Source: Streptomyces sp. CB02058 (GTDB taxonomy: Bacteria; Actinomycetota; Actinomycetes; Streptomycetales; Streptomycetaceae). From it: a DNA stretch of 64,000 nt. Within the stretch, counting starts at the first letter, position 1. The number at the start of each line of letters is the position of its first letter. Both the position numbers and the translations under genes were made by a program. Below are positions 41,037 to 49,694 of the stretch, in pieces. The DNA lies in contig NZ_LIPG01000005.1 in assembly GCF_001905505.1 (NCBI RefSeq), positions 372,001-436,000 on the forward strand. Reading direction: 5' to 3'. Under the pieces are notes generated by a model. That model was not told the DNA's origin. It saw only the letters and a list, made by a program, of their open reading frames with translations, and ran no database searches.

Positions 41037-42017
41037 TCAGAACGCCAGCGAGCGGTCGACGGCGTCGAGCACCCGGTCGAGACCCGGAAGGTACTCGTCC
41101 TCGAGCCTGGCCGGCGGGTAGGGGGCGTGATAGCCGCCGACCCTCAGCACCGGTGCTTCGAGATGGTAGAAGCAGCGCTCGGTGATCCGGGCCGCGATCT
41201 CGGCCCCGGAGCCGTAGAACACCGGTGCCTCGTGGACCACCACGAGACGGCCCGTCTTCTCGACCGAGGCCTGTACGGCGTCGAAGTCGATCGGCGACAT
41301 CGACCGCAGGTCCAGGACCTCGATCGACTTGCCCTCCTCCTGCGCCGCGGCGGCCGCCTCCAGGCAGACCTTCACCATCGGGCCGTACGCGACGAGCGTG
41401 AGGTCGGAGCCCTCACGGGCCACGACCGCCTTGTGGAGCGGGAGGGGGATGGACTCGGTGTCGAGCTCGCCCTTGTCCCAGTACCGCCGCTTGGGCTCGA
41501 AGAAGATGATCGGGTCGTCGGACTGGACGGCCTGCTGCATCATCCAGTAGGCGTCGCTCGCGTTGGACGGCGAGACGACCTTCAGGCCCGCCACGTGCGC
41601 GAACAGGGCCTCGGGCGACTCACTGTGGTGCTCGACCGCGCCGATGCCGCCGCCGTACGGGATGCGGATGACGACCGGCATCTTGATCTTGCCGAGCGCA
41701 CGGGCGTGCATCTTCGCGAGCTGCGTGACGATCTGGTCGTACGCGGGAAAGACGAAGCCGTCGAACTGGATCTCGACGACGGGGCGGTAGCCGCGCAGGG
41801 CCAGGCCGATCGCCGTACCGACGATGCCGGACTCGGCGAGCGGGGTGTCGATGACCCGGTCCTCGCCGAAGTCCTTCTGGAGCCCGTCCGTGATGCGGAA
41901 GACCCCGCCGAGCTTGCCGACGTCCTCACCCATGATGAGGACCTTGGGGTCGGTCTCGAGAGCCTTGCGGAGCGACTCGTTGAGCGCCTTCGCGATGGAC
42001 ATCTTCTCAGCGGCCAT
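41037..42017 (-). CDS. bkdB: BCDH E1 beta subunit, first cluster
   Basis: The product is 326 aa. It pairs with E1 alpha to decarboxylate 2-oxoisovalerate and related acids with thiamin diphosphate. Family segments: LIMGEDVGKLGGVFRITDGL, with the conserved Glu that activates the cofactor; RIPYGGGIGAVEHHSESPEALFAHVAGLKVV; and the C-terminal VPSFYGSG-like APVFYGSGAEIAARI. The ATG at 42017 has GGAGGG in the end of the E1 alpha gene and lies 2 bases after its stop; the E2 gene follows after 10 bases. This is one transcription unit. Confidence 0.95.
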   Translation of the reverse strand: MAAEKMSIAKALNESLRKALETDPKVLIMGEDVGKLGGVFRITDGLQKDFGEDRVIDTPLAESGIVGTAIGLALRGYRPVVEIQFDGFVFPAYDQIVTQLAKMHARALGKIKMPVVIRIPYGGGIGAVEHHSESPEALFAHVAGLKVVSPSNASDAYWMMQQAVQSDDPIIFFEPKRRYWDKGELDTESIPLPLHKAVVAREGSDLTLVAYGPMVKVCLEAAAAAQEEGKSIEVLDLRSMSPIDFDAVQASVEKTGRLVVVHEAPVFYGSGAEIAARITERCFYHLEAPVLRVGGYHAPYPPARLEDEYLPGLDRVLDAVDRSLAF

Positions 42018-42019
42018 GG

Positions 42020-43177
42020 CTAGTTGCCCTCCTCGGCGAACGATGCCTGGTAGGCGGCGAACTGGGCGCGCTCCTCGTCGACGAGCGGGTTGCCGTCGGC
42101 GTAGGCGTGGTCGAAGATCGCCAGCCGGTCCGGGTCGGGCATGGCCCGTACCGCTTCGCGGACCCGCTTGCCCAGCGCCTCGCTCTCCTCCTCCAGCGCG
42201 GCGAAGAACGCCTCGTCGGCGAGGTCCTGCTTCTCCAGGTACGTGCGCAGCCTGAGGATCGGGTCCTTGGCCTCCCAGGCCACCCGCTCCTCGTCCGCCC
42301 GGTACTTGGTCGGGTCGTCGGAGGTGGTGTGGGCGCCCATCCGGTAGGTGAACGCCTCGACGAGGGTCGGCCCCTCGCCCCGGCGGGCACGCTCCAGCGC
42401 GGACCTGGTGACGGCGAGGCACGCCAGTACGTCGTTGCCGTCGACCCGGACACCGGGGAAGCCGAAGCCCTGCGCGCGCTGGTAGAGCGGCACGCGGGTC
42501 TGCTTCTCGGTCGGCTCCGAGATCGCCCACTGGTTGTTCTGGCAGAAGAACACCACGGGGGCGTTGTAGACGGCCGAGAAGGTGAAGGACTCCGCGACGT
42601 CTCCCTGGCTGGAGGCGCCGTCACCGAAGTACGCGATCACGGCCGAGTCCGCGCCGTCCTTGGCGACGCCCATGGCGTAGCCGGTGGCGTGCAGGGTCTG
42701 CGAGCCGATGACGATCGTGTAGAGGTGGAAGTTGTTCGTGTTCGGGTCCCAGCCGCCGTGGTTCACACCGCGGAACATCCCGAGCAGGTTGGTCGGGTCG
42801 ACTCCGCGGCACCAGGCGACGCCGTGCTCACGGTAGGTCGGGAAGACGTAGTCGTCGTCGCGCAGCGCCCGGCCGGAGCCGATCTGCGCGGCTTCCTGGC
42901 CCAGCAGCGAGGCCCACAGGCCCAGCTCGCCCTGGCGCTGCAGCGCGGTGGCCTCGGCGTCGAATCGGCGGGTCAGGACCATGTCCCGGTAGAGACCGCG
43001 GAGCTCGTCCGTGCTCAGGTCGATCTCGTAGTCCGGGTGCTCGACGCGGTCACCCTCCGGCGTCAGCAGCTGCACCAGCTCGGGGCCGGAATTCTCGGCC
43101 TTCGCGGGCGTCTTGGCGGCGCTGGTCCGCTTGCTGCTGCGTCGCGGTTTGCGCGCGGCAGTGCTCTCCACGGTCAC
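42020..43177 (-). CDS. bkdA: BCDH E1 alpha subunit, first cluster
   Basis: The product is 385 aa with a basic Lys/Arg/Ala-rich N-terminal extension (about residues 1-30). The thiamin diphosphate-binding motif runs from GDGASSQGD to CQNNQWAI; the phosphorylation-loop-like segment is YRMGAHTTSDDPTKYR. I chose the GTG at 43177 for GGAGGAG 7 bases upstream. It is the first gene of the operon and divergent from an orphan response regulator. The TGCGA palindromes in the spacer are candidate regulatory sites. Confidence 0.95.
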   Translation of the reverse strand: MTVESTAARKPRRSSKRTSAAKTPAKAENSGPELVQLLTPEGDRVEHPDYEIDLSTDELRGLYRDMVLTRRFDAEATALQRQGELGLWASLLGQEAAQIGSGRALRDDDYVFPTYREHGVAWCRGVDPTNLLGMFRGVNHGGWDPNTNNFHLYTIVIGSQTLHATGYAMGVAKDGADSAVIAYFGDGASSQGDVAESFTFSAVYNAPVVFFCQNNQWAISEPTEKQTRVPLYQRAQGFGFPGVRVDGNDVLACLAVTRSALERARRGEGPTLVEAFTYRMGAHTTSDDPTKYRADEERVAWEAKDPILRLRTYLEKQDLADEAFFAALEEESEALGKRVREAVRAMPDPDRLAIFDHAYADGNPLVDEERAQFAAYQASFAEEGN

Positions 43178-43334
43178 GTGCGTGCTCCTCCGTCGGTCCG
43201 GCCCCCGGGATGGCCGGGAACCAGTGCGGCTCGCCTGTGTCCGGACCCGTGCACGGGGTGGGTGCCGCTCGGCCGGGAACAGGCGTGACAGGTGCCCCGG
43301 CGAGCGTCCTGCCACAAGCACGTTACCCAGTGCA

Positions 43335-43348
43335 TCGCATAACTGCGA
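43335..43348. promoter_or_regulatory. Short TGCGA inverted repeat
   Basis: TCGCA and TGCGA flank a 4-base centre. The same TGCGA half-site recurs in the larger palindrome 15 bases away, so both may bind one regulator. Confidence 0.5.
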
Positions 43349-43362
43349 AACACCTTGTGACC

Positions 43363-43395
43363 TGCGATTTTGCTTGGATTTCCAAGTAAATCGCA
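43363..43395. promoter_or_regulatory. 33-base AT-rich composite palindrome
   Basis: Outer arms TGCGATTT / AAATCGCA and an inner 14-base palindrome CTTGGATTTCCAAG, with small asymmetric gaps. Such a site in a GC-rich divergent promoter region is likely an operator, for example for an Lrp/AsnC- or NarL-type regulator. BkdR-type Lrp regulators are known for bkd genes, but binding here is inferred. Confidence 0.6.
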
Positions 43396-43505
43396 AAATG
43401 CGCGAAGTCCCGCTGGTCACAGCACTGGAAACAGCCTGGCAGGCGGCCGGAACAACGGCACGTTATCCCGGCCGACAGCCCCAGGGAAGGGCGGAGGACA
43501 AAGGA

Positions 43506-44183
43506 TTGTGTGAGACTGCGAAGGTGCACGAAGAAGGAAAAATCACGGTATTCCTGCTCGATGATCACGAAGTCGTCCGGCGCGGCGTCCACGAGCTGCT
43601 CTCCGTGGAGGAGGACATCGAGGTCGTGGGCGAGGCCGGCACGGCCGCGGACGCGCTCGCGCGTATCCCCGCGACCCGGCCCGACGTGGCCGTCCTCGAC
43701 GTACGCCTGCCGGACGGGAGCGGCGTGGAGGTCTGCCGCGAGGTCCGCTCGAGGGACGAGAACATCAAGTGCCTGATGCTCACCTCGTACGCCGATGACG
43801 AGGCCCTCTTCGACGCGATCATGGCCGGGGCCTCGGGTTACGTCCTGAAGGCCATCCGCGGCGACGAGCTGCTCAGCGCCGTACGCGACGTGGCGGCCGG
43901 GAAGTCCCTGCTGGACCCCGCGGCCACCGCCCGGGTGCTGGAGCGGCTGCGCGAGGGCAAGGACGGCAAGGGCGACGACCGGCTCGCCGGACTGACCGAC
44001 CAGGAGCGCAGGATCCTCGACCTGATCGGCGAGGGGCTGACGAACCGGGTGATCGGCGAGCGGCTGCATCTCGCCGAGAAGACCATCAAGAACTACGTGT
44101 CGAGTCTGCTGTCCAAGCTGGGCATGGAACGGCGCTCGCAGGCGGCGGCGTACGTGGCGAGGCTCCAGGCCGAGAAGCGCTGA
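43506..44183 (+). CDS. Orphan NarL/FixJ-family response regulator
   Basis: The product is about 225 aa. The receiver domain (about 12-125) has VFLLDDHEVVRRGV, the phosphoacceptor Asp in VAVLDVRLPDG, Thr in LMLTSYADDEALF and Lys in GYVLKAIRGDEL. The LuxR-type HTH (about 160-222) is LTDQERRILDLIGEGLTNRVIGERL then KTIKNYVSSLLSKLGMERR. It resembles DevR/DosR-type regulators. No kinase gene is adjacent. The TTG at 43506 has GGAGG 8 bases upstream; a GTG at 43524 with a weaker context is the alternative. Confidence 0.9.
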   Translation: MCETAKVHEEGKITVFLLDDHEVVRRGVHELLSVEEDIEVVGEAGTAADALARIPATRPDVAVLDVRLPDGSGVEVCREVRSRDENIKCLMLTSYADDEALFDAIMAGASGYVLKAIRGDELLSAVRDVAAGKSLLDPAATARVLERLREGKDGKGDDRLAGLTDQERRILDLIGEGLTNRVIGERLHLAEKTIKNYVSSLLSKLGMERRSQAAAYVARLQAEKR

Positions 44184-44354
44184 GCGGGCCGGACGCCAGT
44201 ACTCCGGGGCGCCGGGGCTCCCGGGCGGGGCCGGGTCGGCGGTGGCTCGAGGGGCGGGCGGCAGACCCGTCGTCGGCCGGGCGGGACTTTGGTCCCTGAC
44301 CGTGGGGGCGGCGGACTCTTACCCCGCTCCTACACCTCCCGGAGAGTGGAGGGC

Positions 44355-44864
44355 ATGCTCTTCTCCCGCTCCTCCGGCACCGGAACCGGAACCGCCCTCG
44401 ACCTCTCCGACGGCCCCACGGCCACCGGACCCGTCCCCGGCGCCTCCGCCACCTCCGGCTCGGACAGGCTCCTCGCCATGGAGCTGCTCGGCAGCGTCCG
44501 TTACGGCCGGCTGGCCATGAGCATGCGCGCCCTGCCGTTCCTGGCGGTGGCCCGGCACCTGGTGATCGAGGACCGTGTCGTCCTGCGGATGCACAGAGGG
44601 CTCGGCTTTCACGAGTCCTGCGACGGAAGCGTCATCGCCTACGGGGCGGACAACTTCAACTCCCCGGCGCCCGGCGGCGCGAAGGACCTCTGGTCGGTGC
44701 AGTTCACCGGGCCCGCCGAGATCGTCCACCCCGCCTCCGACCAGCGCGAACGCTTCGGAACCGGCCCCGCCGACGTGAACGGGGAGTGCTTCGATCCGGT
44801 GTATCTCCGGCTCGACCCGCGCGTCACCCATATGCACACTCAGGCCTTCGACGCAAGTCCGTAA
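44355..44864 (+). CDS. Pyridoxamine 5'-phosphate oxidase-fold protein
   Basis: The product is 169 aa. A Ser/Thr/Gly-rich N-terminus (about residues 1-40) is followed by a split-barrel flavin-binding-like domain with ELLGSVRYGRLAMSMRALPFLAVARHLVIEDRVVLRMHRG and WSVQFTGPAEIVH. The family binds FMN, F420 or haem, and actinobacterial members are often hypoxia-linked; the neighbouring DevR-like regulator makes that link plausible here. The ATG at 44355 has GGAGGG close upstream. Same direction as the response regulator, 171 bases after it. Confidence 0.78.
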   Translation: MLFSRSSGTGTGTALDLSDGPTATGPVPGASATSGSDRLLAMELLGSVRYGRLAMSMRALPFLAVARHLVIEDRVVLRMHRGLGFHESCDGSVIAYGADNFNSPAPGGAKDLWSVQFTGPAEIVHPASDQRERFGTGPADVNGECFDPVYLRLDPRVTHMHTQAFDASP

Positions 44865-44889
44865 AACCGGCCACTCAGTGTCACCTAAC

Positions 44890-45951
44890 ATGTGGCGAGT
44901 GCTGCGCTCATCTGTGACCCTCCCACCTGTTCCTCCGGTCGGCGAGGTCCTGCGCCGCTACCCCGACACCGGCGAACCCCTGGCCTGCGAACCCCTCACC
45001 AAAGGGCTGCTCAACCATGGTTACCGCGTGTCCACCACCCGTGGTTCGTACTTCCTCAAGCACCACCTCGACAAGCACCACCTCGACGACTCCAGCGGTG
45101 ACCACGCCACGATCGTCAGGCAGCACCGGGCCACCCAGCAGCTGCACTCGCTCGGTGTGCCCGTGGCCCCGCCCCTCACGGACACGCACGGTCACACGGT
45201 CACGGTGATCGACGGGCAGCGCTATGCCCTGCACCGGTGGGTGGACGGCCTCCACCGGGACGGCACCCAGCTGACGACCGCCCAGTCGCGACGGCTCGGG
45301 TCGCTCCTCGGCGCCGTACACATGGGTCTGGAGCAGGTCATGGAGGCGGACCCGCCGCCTCCCGCACGGGGGGAGAGCCCCAGCCCGGATCCCGCCGACA
45401 CGTTCACGCTGATCGACGATCTGCTGGCCGCGGCGCGGGGGATGGGCCCCCGGGACGCCTTCGACGAGCTCGCGGTGCACCGGCTCGTCGAGCGCCGTGC
45501 CCTGCTGGAGCAGCACGCGCACCGCCGCCCGCCCACCCCCGGCGGTTCGGCGAGGGGATGGGTGCACGGCGACTTCCATCCGCTGAACCTGCTCTACCGG
45601 GGCGCCGACCCCGTCGCGATCGTGGACTGGGACCGGCTCGACGTGCAGCCGCGCGCGGAGGAGGCGGTGCGCGCAGCGGCCATCTTCTTCGTCCGGCCGG
45701 ACGGGGAACTGGCCCTGGAGAAGGTCCGGGCGTACGCCCGCGCCTACCGGCGCTCGGCCGGCGCGGGCGCGGCCGAGATGGCGGCGGCTGTGCACCGGGT
45801 CTGGTGGGAGCGCCTCAACGACTTCTGGATACTGCGCTGGCGCTACCGCTTCCACGACCGCAGGGCCGACCCGCAGTTCCCTGCGGTGTCGGCCCTGGCG
45901 GTGTGGTGGACGCGCGAGTACGAGGCGGTCGGCGAAGCCTTCACGGGGTGA
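44890..45951 (+). CDS. Aminoglycoside phosphotransferase-fold kinase
   Basis: The product is about 353 aa, cytoplasmic. Kinase-like motifs are present: GYRVSTTRGSYFLKHH around the ATP-binding Lys, WVHGDFHPLNLLY as the catalytic loop and AIVDWDRLDVQP as the metal-binding Asp. Homologues include homoserine kinase-, choline kinase- and drug-phosphorylating enzymes; the substrate is unknown and no antibiotic gene is nearby. The start is uncertain: GTG at 44878, ATG at 44890 or GTG at 44899. TAACAT at 44886-44891 could be a -10 box for a leaderless RNA from 44899. Confidence 0.83.
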   Translation: MWRVLRSSVTLPPVPPVGEVLRRYPDTGEPLACEPLTKGLLNHGYRVSTTRGSYFLKHHLDKHHLDDSSGDHATIVRQHRATQQLHSLGVPVAPPLTDTHGHTVTVIDGQRYALHRWVDGLHRDGTQLTTAQSRRLGSLLGAVHMGLEQVMEADPPPPARGESPSPDPADTFTLIDDLLAAARGMGPRDAFDELAVHRLVERRALLEQHAHRRPPTPGGSARGWVHGDFHPLNLLYRGADPVAIVDWDRLDVQPRAEEAVRAAAIFFVRPDGELALEKVRAYARAYRRSAGAGAAEMAAAVHRVWWERLNDFWILRWRYRFHDRRADPQFPAVSALAVWWTREYEAVGEAFTG

Positions 45952-45995
45952 GGGCCAGGGCCTCTGCCCGGGACCTCACCGGGTGAGGCCCCGGA

Positions 45996-47573
45996 TCACC
46001 CGGCGGTCGTTCCCGCGGTGCCCGCGGCGCCCGCGGCCGCGCCTGCCGCTTCGCCCGCGGTGGCGCCGGTGGACGTCTCGGGATCGGTCGGCTCGTCGGT
46101 CGGCTCTCCGGTGGAGCCCTCGTCGCTGCCCTCGCTCGTGCCCTCGGACGTGCCGCCCGTGTCGGGAGCGGGCGCCGTGGTCTGCTCCGTCGGCTCCACC
46201 GTCGGCTGCGTCGGGTCGTCCGTCGGAGTGCGGGTCGGCTGCTCGGTGGGCCAGGTCTGACCGCCCGAGGAATCGTCCGGCTCCTCCGTCTCCTCCGTCT
46301 CGTCGTCCGTCGGCTCCGCCGAGGAAGGCGTCGGCGAGGGCGAGACCGAGGTGGTGGGCGCGGTCGGGGACTTCTTGCCGCCGTTGTCGTCGTTCGCCGC
46401 CTGCACGGCGAACGCCACACCGGCACCGATCGCGATCAGCGCGAGCAGCACGAACAGCCACATCTTGCCGCGCCCGCCGCCGTTGTGATGGCCACCGGCG
46501 TACGCCCCGTCGTCGGGGTTCATGGGCGGCAGGATCGGGCCCTGCGAGGTGTCCCCGTGCATCGGGCGCCCCATGGCCGCCGTACCGCCGCCGATGTTCA
46601 TCGCCGCGGTGCGGTCGGCGCCGTGCGCGTCGACCGGGCCGGTGTTCCACGTGCCGGTGTGCCCGCCCTGGACCTGCAGCATCTGCAGGCTGTACTGGAC
46701 GAGGCCGCGCATCTCCTCGGCGCTCTGGAACCGGTCGTCCGGGTCCTTCGCGAGGGAGCGCATGACCAGGCCGTCCAGCTCCGGCGGAACGGCCCCGGCC
46801 ACCTCGGAGGGCGGGACGGGGATGTCCTGGACGTGCTGGTACACGACGGAGAGCGGGGTCTCTCCGGTGAACGGGGGCCGCAGGGCCAGGAGTTCGTAGA
46901 GCAGGCAGCCGGTGGCGTACAGGTCGGACCGGTGGTCGACCGCCTTGCCGAGCGCCTGTTCGGGGGAGAGGTACTGGGGCGTACCCATGACCATGCCGGT
47001 CTGGGTCATCGTCGACTGGGCGCCGTGGAGCGCACGGGCGATGCCGAAGTCCATGACCTTGACCGCGCCGGAGTGCGTGATGATCACGTTCGCCGGCTTG
47101 ATGTCACGGTGCACGATGCCGTGCTGGTGGGAGTACGCCAGGGCCTCCAGGACGCCCGAGACGATGATCAGGGCCTGCTCGGGAGGCGGTGCCTCCGCCT
47201 CGAGCAGCAGGTCGCGGATGGTGTTGCCCTCGACGAGCTCCATCACGATGTAGGGCACGGTCGCCCCGCCCACGACGTCCTCACCGGAGTCGTACACGGC
47301 GACGATCGCGTGGTGGTTGAGCCCCGCGACCGACTGTGCCTCGCGCGTGAACCGGGCCTTGGAGACCGGGTCCTCCGCGAGGTCGGAGCGCAGCAGCTTC
47401 ACCGCCACCGTGCGCCCCAGACGGACGTCCTCCGCCGCGTAGACCTCGGCCATGCCGCCGCGGCCCAGCCGGTGCGTCATGCGGTACCGGCCGTCTCCGA
47501 CCACACCCCCGACGCCCCAGGAGTCGGTGCCATCCGAAACTCCGCCGCCGTTTGCTTCGGAATCGGGTGCCAT
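45996..47573 (-). CDS. Membrane-anchored Ser/Thr protein kinase without PASTA domains
   Basis: The product is 525 aa. The kinase domain covers about 28-290: LGRGGMAEVYAAED (P-loop), VAVKLLRSD (Lys), HRDIKPANVII (catalytic loop), VMDFGIAR and GTPQYLSPEQA. One membrane segment, WLFVLLALIAIGAGVAFAVQ, lies near residue 375. The extracellular C-terminus of about 120 residues is Thr/Pro/Glu-rich and ends in an Ala/Gly tail, with no recognisable sensor fold. Start ATG at 47573 has GAGGAC close upstream. Divergent from the PASTA-containing kinase; the two may share a promoter region. Confidence 0.93.
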   Translation of the reverse strand: MAPDSEANGGGVSDGTDSWGVGGVVGDGRYRMTHRLGRGGMAEVYAAEDVRLGRTVAVKLLRSDLAEDPVSKARFTREAQSVAGLNHHAIVAVYDSGEDVVGGATVPYIVMELVEGNTIRDLLLEAEAPPPEQALIIVSGVLEALAYSHQHGIVHRDIKPANVIITHSGAVKVMDFGIARALHGAQSTMTQTGMVMGTPQYLSPEQALGKAVDHRSDLYATGCLLYELLALRPPFTGETPLSVVYQHVQDIPVPPSEVAGAVPPELDGLVMRSLAKDPDDRFQSAEEMRGLVQYSLQMLQVQGGHTGTWNTGPVDAHGADRTAAMNIGGGTAAMGRPMHGDTSQGPILPPMNPDDGAYAGGHHNGGGRGKMWLFVLLALIAIGAGVAFAVQAANDDNGGKKSPTAPTTSVSPSPTPSSAEPTDDETEETEEPDDSSGGQTWPTEQPTRTPTDDPTQPTVEPTEQTTAPAPDTGGTSEGTSEGSDEGSTGEPTDEPTDPETSTGATAGEAAGAAAGAAGTAGTTAG

Positions 47574-47867
47574 CAGTCCTCGCCGTCGTATCTGTCCGCG
47601 CGTCCGCGGGTTCTCACGGTGCCTTGCTGCATTGCCACGTCACGCTACAGCCTCAGTGCGACACACCGGTTTTGAGAGTGACGGGCCATCCAACCGGCTC
47701 GCGCGCCGCTCGCGCAAATTCCATGCGCTTCCTGTAACGCTTCCGAGACGCTTCTTGTGCGTAGGGTCACGGAACGGGCACCCGGCTTGACGTGTCGTAC
47801 CCCTCGGGCAGACTTGGCCCGTAACAGGGATGATCGCGTCCGGCGGGCGCCGAGGGGGATGCAAGTC
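47574..47867. other. 294-bp divergent spacer between two kinase genes
   Basis: Contains no gene. A run near 47640-47700 is less GC-rich than its surroundings. I see no convincing -35/-10 pair or palindrome. Confidence 0.4.
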
Positions 47868-49481
47868 ATGAGCCACGACGGCGCACAGGGGCGCTACGCG
47901 GGCGGTTCCGTGGCCGGCGGCCGCTACCAGCTGCGCGACCTGCTCGGCGAGGGCGGGATGGCGTCCGTCTACCTCGCGTACGACACGGCCCTGGACCGGC
48001 AGGTCGCCATCAAGACGCTGCACACGGAGCTGGGGCGCGAGCAGTCCTTCCGCGAGCGCTTCCGGCGCGAGGCGCAGGCCGTCGCCAAGCTGCAGCACAC
48101 CAACATCGTCTCGGTGTTCGACACGGGCGAGGACGAGCTCGGCGGCGCGCTGATGCCGTACATCGTCATGGAGTACGTCGAGGGGCAGCCCCTCGGCTCC
48201 GTGCTCCAGTCGGACATCCAGCAGTACGGCGCGATGCCGGCCGACAAGGCGCTCAAGGTGACGGCCGACGTGCTGGCCGCCCTGGAGACCAGCCACGAGA
48301 TGGGCCTCGTCCACCGCGACATCAAGCCCGGCAACGTGATGATGACCAGGCGCGGAGTCGTCAAGGTCATGGACTTCGGCATCGCCCGCGCCATGCAGTC
48401 CGGCGTCACCTCGATGACCCAGACCGGCATGGTCGTCGGCACCCCGCAGTACCTCTCCCCCGAGCAGGCGCTCGGCCGCGGCGTCGACGCGCGCTCCGAC
48501 CTGTACTCGGTCGGCATCATGCTCTTCCAGCTGCTCACGGGCCGCATCCCGTTCGACGCGGACTCGCCCCTCGCCATCGCGTACGCGCATGTGCAGGAGG
48601 AGCCGGTCGCCCCGTCCAGCATCAACCGCTCGATCACTCCCGCGATGGACGCCCTCGTCGCCCGCGCGCTCAAGAAGAACCCGAACGAGCGCTTTCCCAG
48701 CGCCGCGGCCATGCAGGACGAAATCGCCCGCGTGCTGAACGCGAGCGGTCCCGCGGGCGCCCCGGTGATCGTCGGCGGCGGCAGCCCGGCCAACAGCGGT
48801 TCGGGCGTCGGCTCGGCGGTCTTCCCGCCGGTCGACCAGGGCACTCCCGCCCCGCACAGCGTGCAGACGCCGTACCAGCCGCACCCTCACCAGCAGCCCG
48901 GCCCCTACGGCGTCCCGACCCCGGCCCCCACCCCGGGCTACGGCTACCCGCAGGCCCAGCCGTACGGGGCCCAGCCCCTGGCCCACCAGACCCCGCCTCC
49001 GTACACGATGTCCCCGCAGACCTCGGGCGGACAGGGCGGTGGCGGCTCGAAGCGGAACATGCCGGTCCTGGTGGGTGCGATCGTCGTCGCCCTGGTGGCC
49101 ATCGGCGGCCTGGTCGCCTTCCTGAACATGGACGGCGACTCGGAGAACGGCAAGAACGACCCGGGCACCAGCGAGTCCGCCGTCGCCGGCGAGCACAAGC
49201 CCCCGGAGCGGAACCGCACGATGGACGAGGAGAAGTGCACGGACGCCACCGAGGACACGGACGACCCGGCCAAGGTCCAGGCGCCCAACTTCGTCTACAA
49301 GGACATCATCTCGGCGAAGTCCTGCGCCGCCGCGGCCGGCTGGACGGTCAAGGTCATCGAGGTGGAAGGCAACACCTACGCCGAGGACCAGGTCATCGAC
49401 CAGTTCCCGACCGCGGGCACGGCCGTGGCCGAGCGGGGCGCCCACTTCGAACTGCGGATCGCGACCGGCGACCCTGCCTGA
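47868..49481 (+). CDS. Membrane-anchored Ser/Thr protein kinase with one PASTA-like domain
   Basis: The product is 537 aa. The kinase domain is at about 18-280: LLGEGGMASVYLAYD, VAIKTLHTEL, HRDIKPGNVMM, VMDFGIARAM, GTPQYLSPEQA. A Pro/Gln/Tyr-rich cytoplasmic linker follows (about 300-390), then one membrane segment (MPVLVGAIVVALVAIGGLVAF). The extracellular part ends in a single PASTA-like unit (VQAPNFVYKDIISAKSCAAAAGWTVKV), which in PknB-type kinases senses muropeptides. It has one repeat instead of four. I chose the ATG at 47868 for GAGGGGG 9 bases upstream. Confidence 0.92.
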   Translation: MSHDGAQGRYAGGSVAGGRYQLRDLLGEGGMASVYLAYDTALDRQVAIKTLHTELGREQSFRERFRREAQAVAKLQHTNIVSVFDTGEDELGGALMPYIVMEYVEGQPLGSVLQSDIQQYGAMPADKALKVTADVLAALETSHEMGLVHRDIKPGNVMMTRRGVVKVMDFGIARAMQSGVTSMTQTGMVVGTPQYLSPEQALGRGVDARSDLYSVGIMLFQLLTGRIPFDADSPLAIAYAHVQEEPVAPSSINRSITPAMDALVARALKKNPNERFPSAAAMQDEIARVLNASGPAGAPVIVGGGSPANSGSGVGSAVFPPVDQGTPAPHSVQTPYQPHPHQQPGPYGVPTPAPTPGYGYPQAQPYGAQPLAHQTPPPYTMSPQTSGGQGGGGSKRNMPVLVGAIVVALVAIGGLVAFLNMDGDSENGKNDPGTSESAVAGEHKPPERNRTMDEEKCTDATEDTDDPAKVQAPNFVYKDIISAKSCAAAAGWTVKVIEVEGNTYAEDQVIDQFPTAGTAVAERGAHFELRIATGDPA

Positions 49482-49574
49482 CCGGCACCTCACCGGGCGG
49501 TGCCCTTCCTGCCGCCTGAGGGGTCGCGGTCGGTCAGGTCCGAGGGCGCCGGGGTCCAGTGCCTCCGGGTCCGG

Positions 49575-49659
49575 GGTCGGTGAGGTTTGGCGGTCGGCCG
49601 CGTCCGGGGATCGGTGAGGTCCGGGGGTCGGTGAGGTCCGGCGGTCGGCCGCGTCCGGG
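49575..49659. repeat. Five tandem 17-bp units
   Basis: Consecutive 17-base units starting at 49575, 49592, 49609, 49626 and 49643; the odd units resemble GGTCGGTGAGGTCCGGC and two units are identical (GGTCGGCCGCGTCCGGG). A degenerate copy lies at 49528-49544. Because 17 is not divisible by 3 the array does not encode a peptide repeat. It lies between the kinase gene and a small exported-protein gene. Confidence 0.85.
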
Positions 49660-49694
49660 ATGCTGGACAAATCGGGGCATGTGACCCTGATCTC

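Larger units (their letters stand above)
43178..43505. other. 328-bp divergent spacer between bkdA and the response regulator gene
   Basis: It holds no gene. The half next to the response regulator is AT-rich for this genome and carries two inverted repeats at 43335-43348 and 43363-43395. A possible bkdA promoter reads TTCGCA-18-TAACGT on the minus strand at about 43320-43350. Confidence 0.5.

Noticed and set aside
44890..45951. Naming the aminoglycoside-phosphotransferase-fold protein as an antibiotic resistance gene
   Set aside because: The fold is shared by many small-molecule kinases, and neither the neighbours nor specific residues point to a drug substrate.
46640..46653. GTTCCACGTG sequence resembling parS
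   Set aside because: Only the central CACGTG and part of one arm match; the other half-site differs at several positions and it lies inside a kinase coding region.
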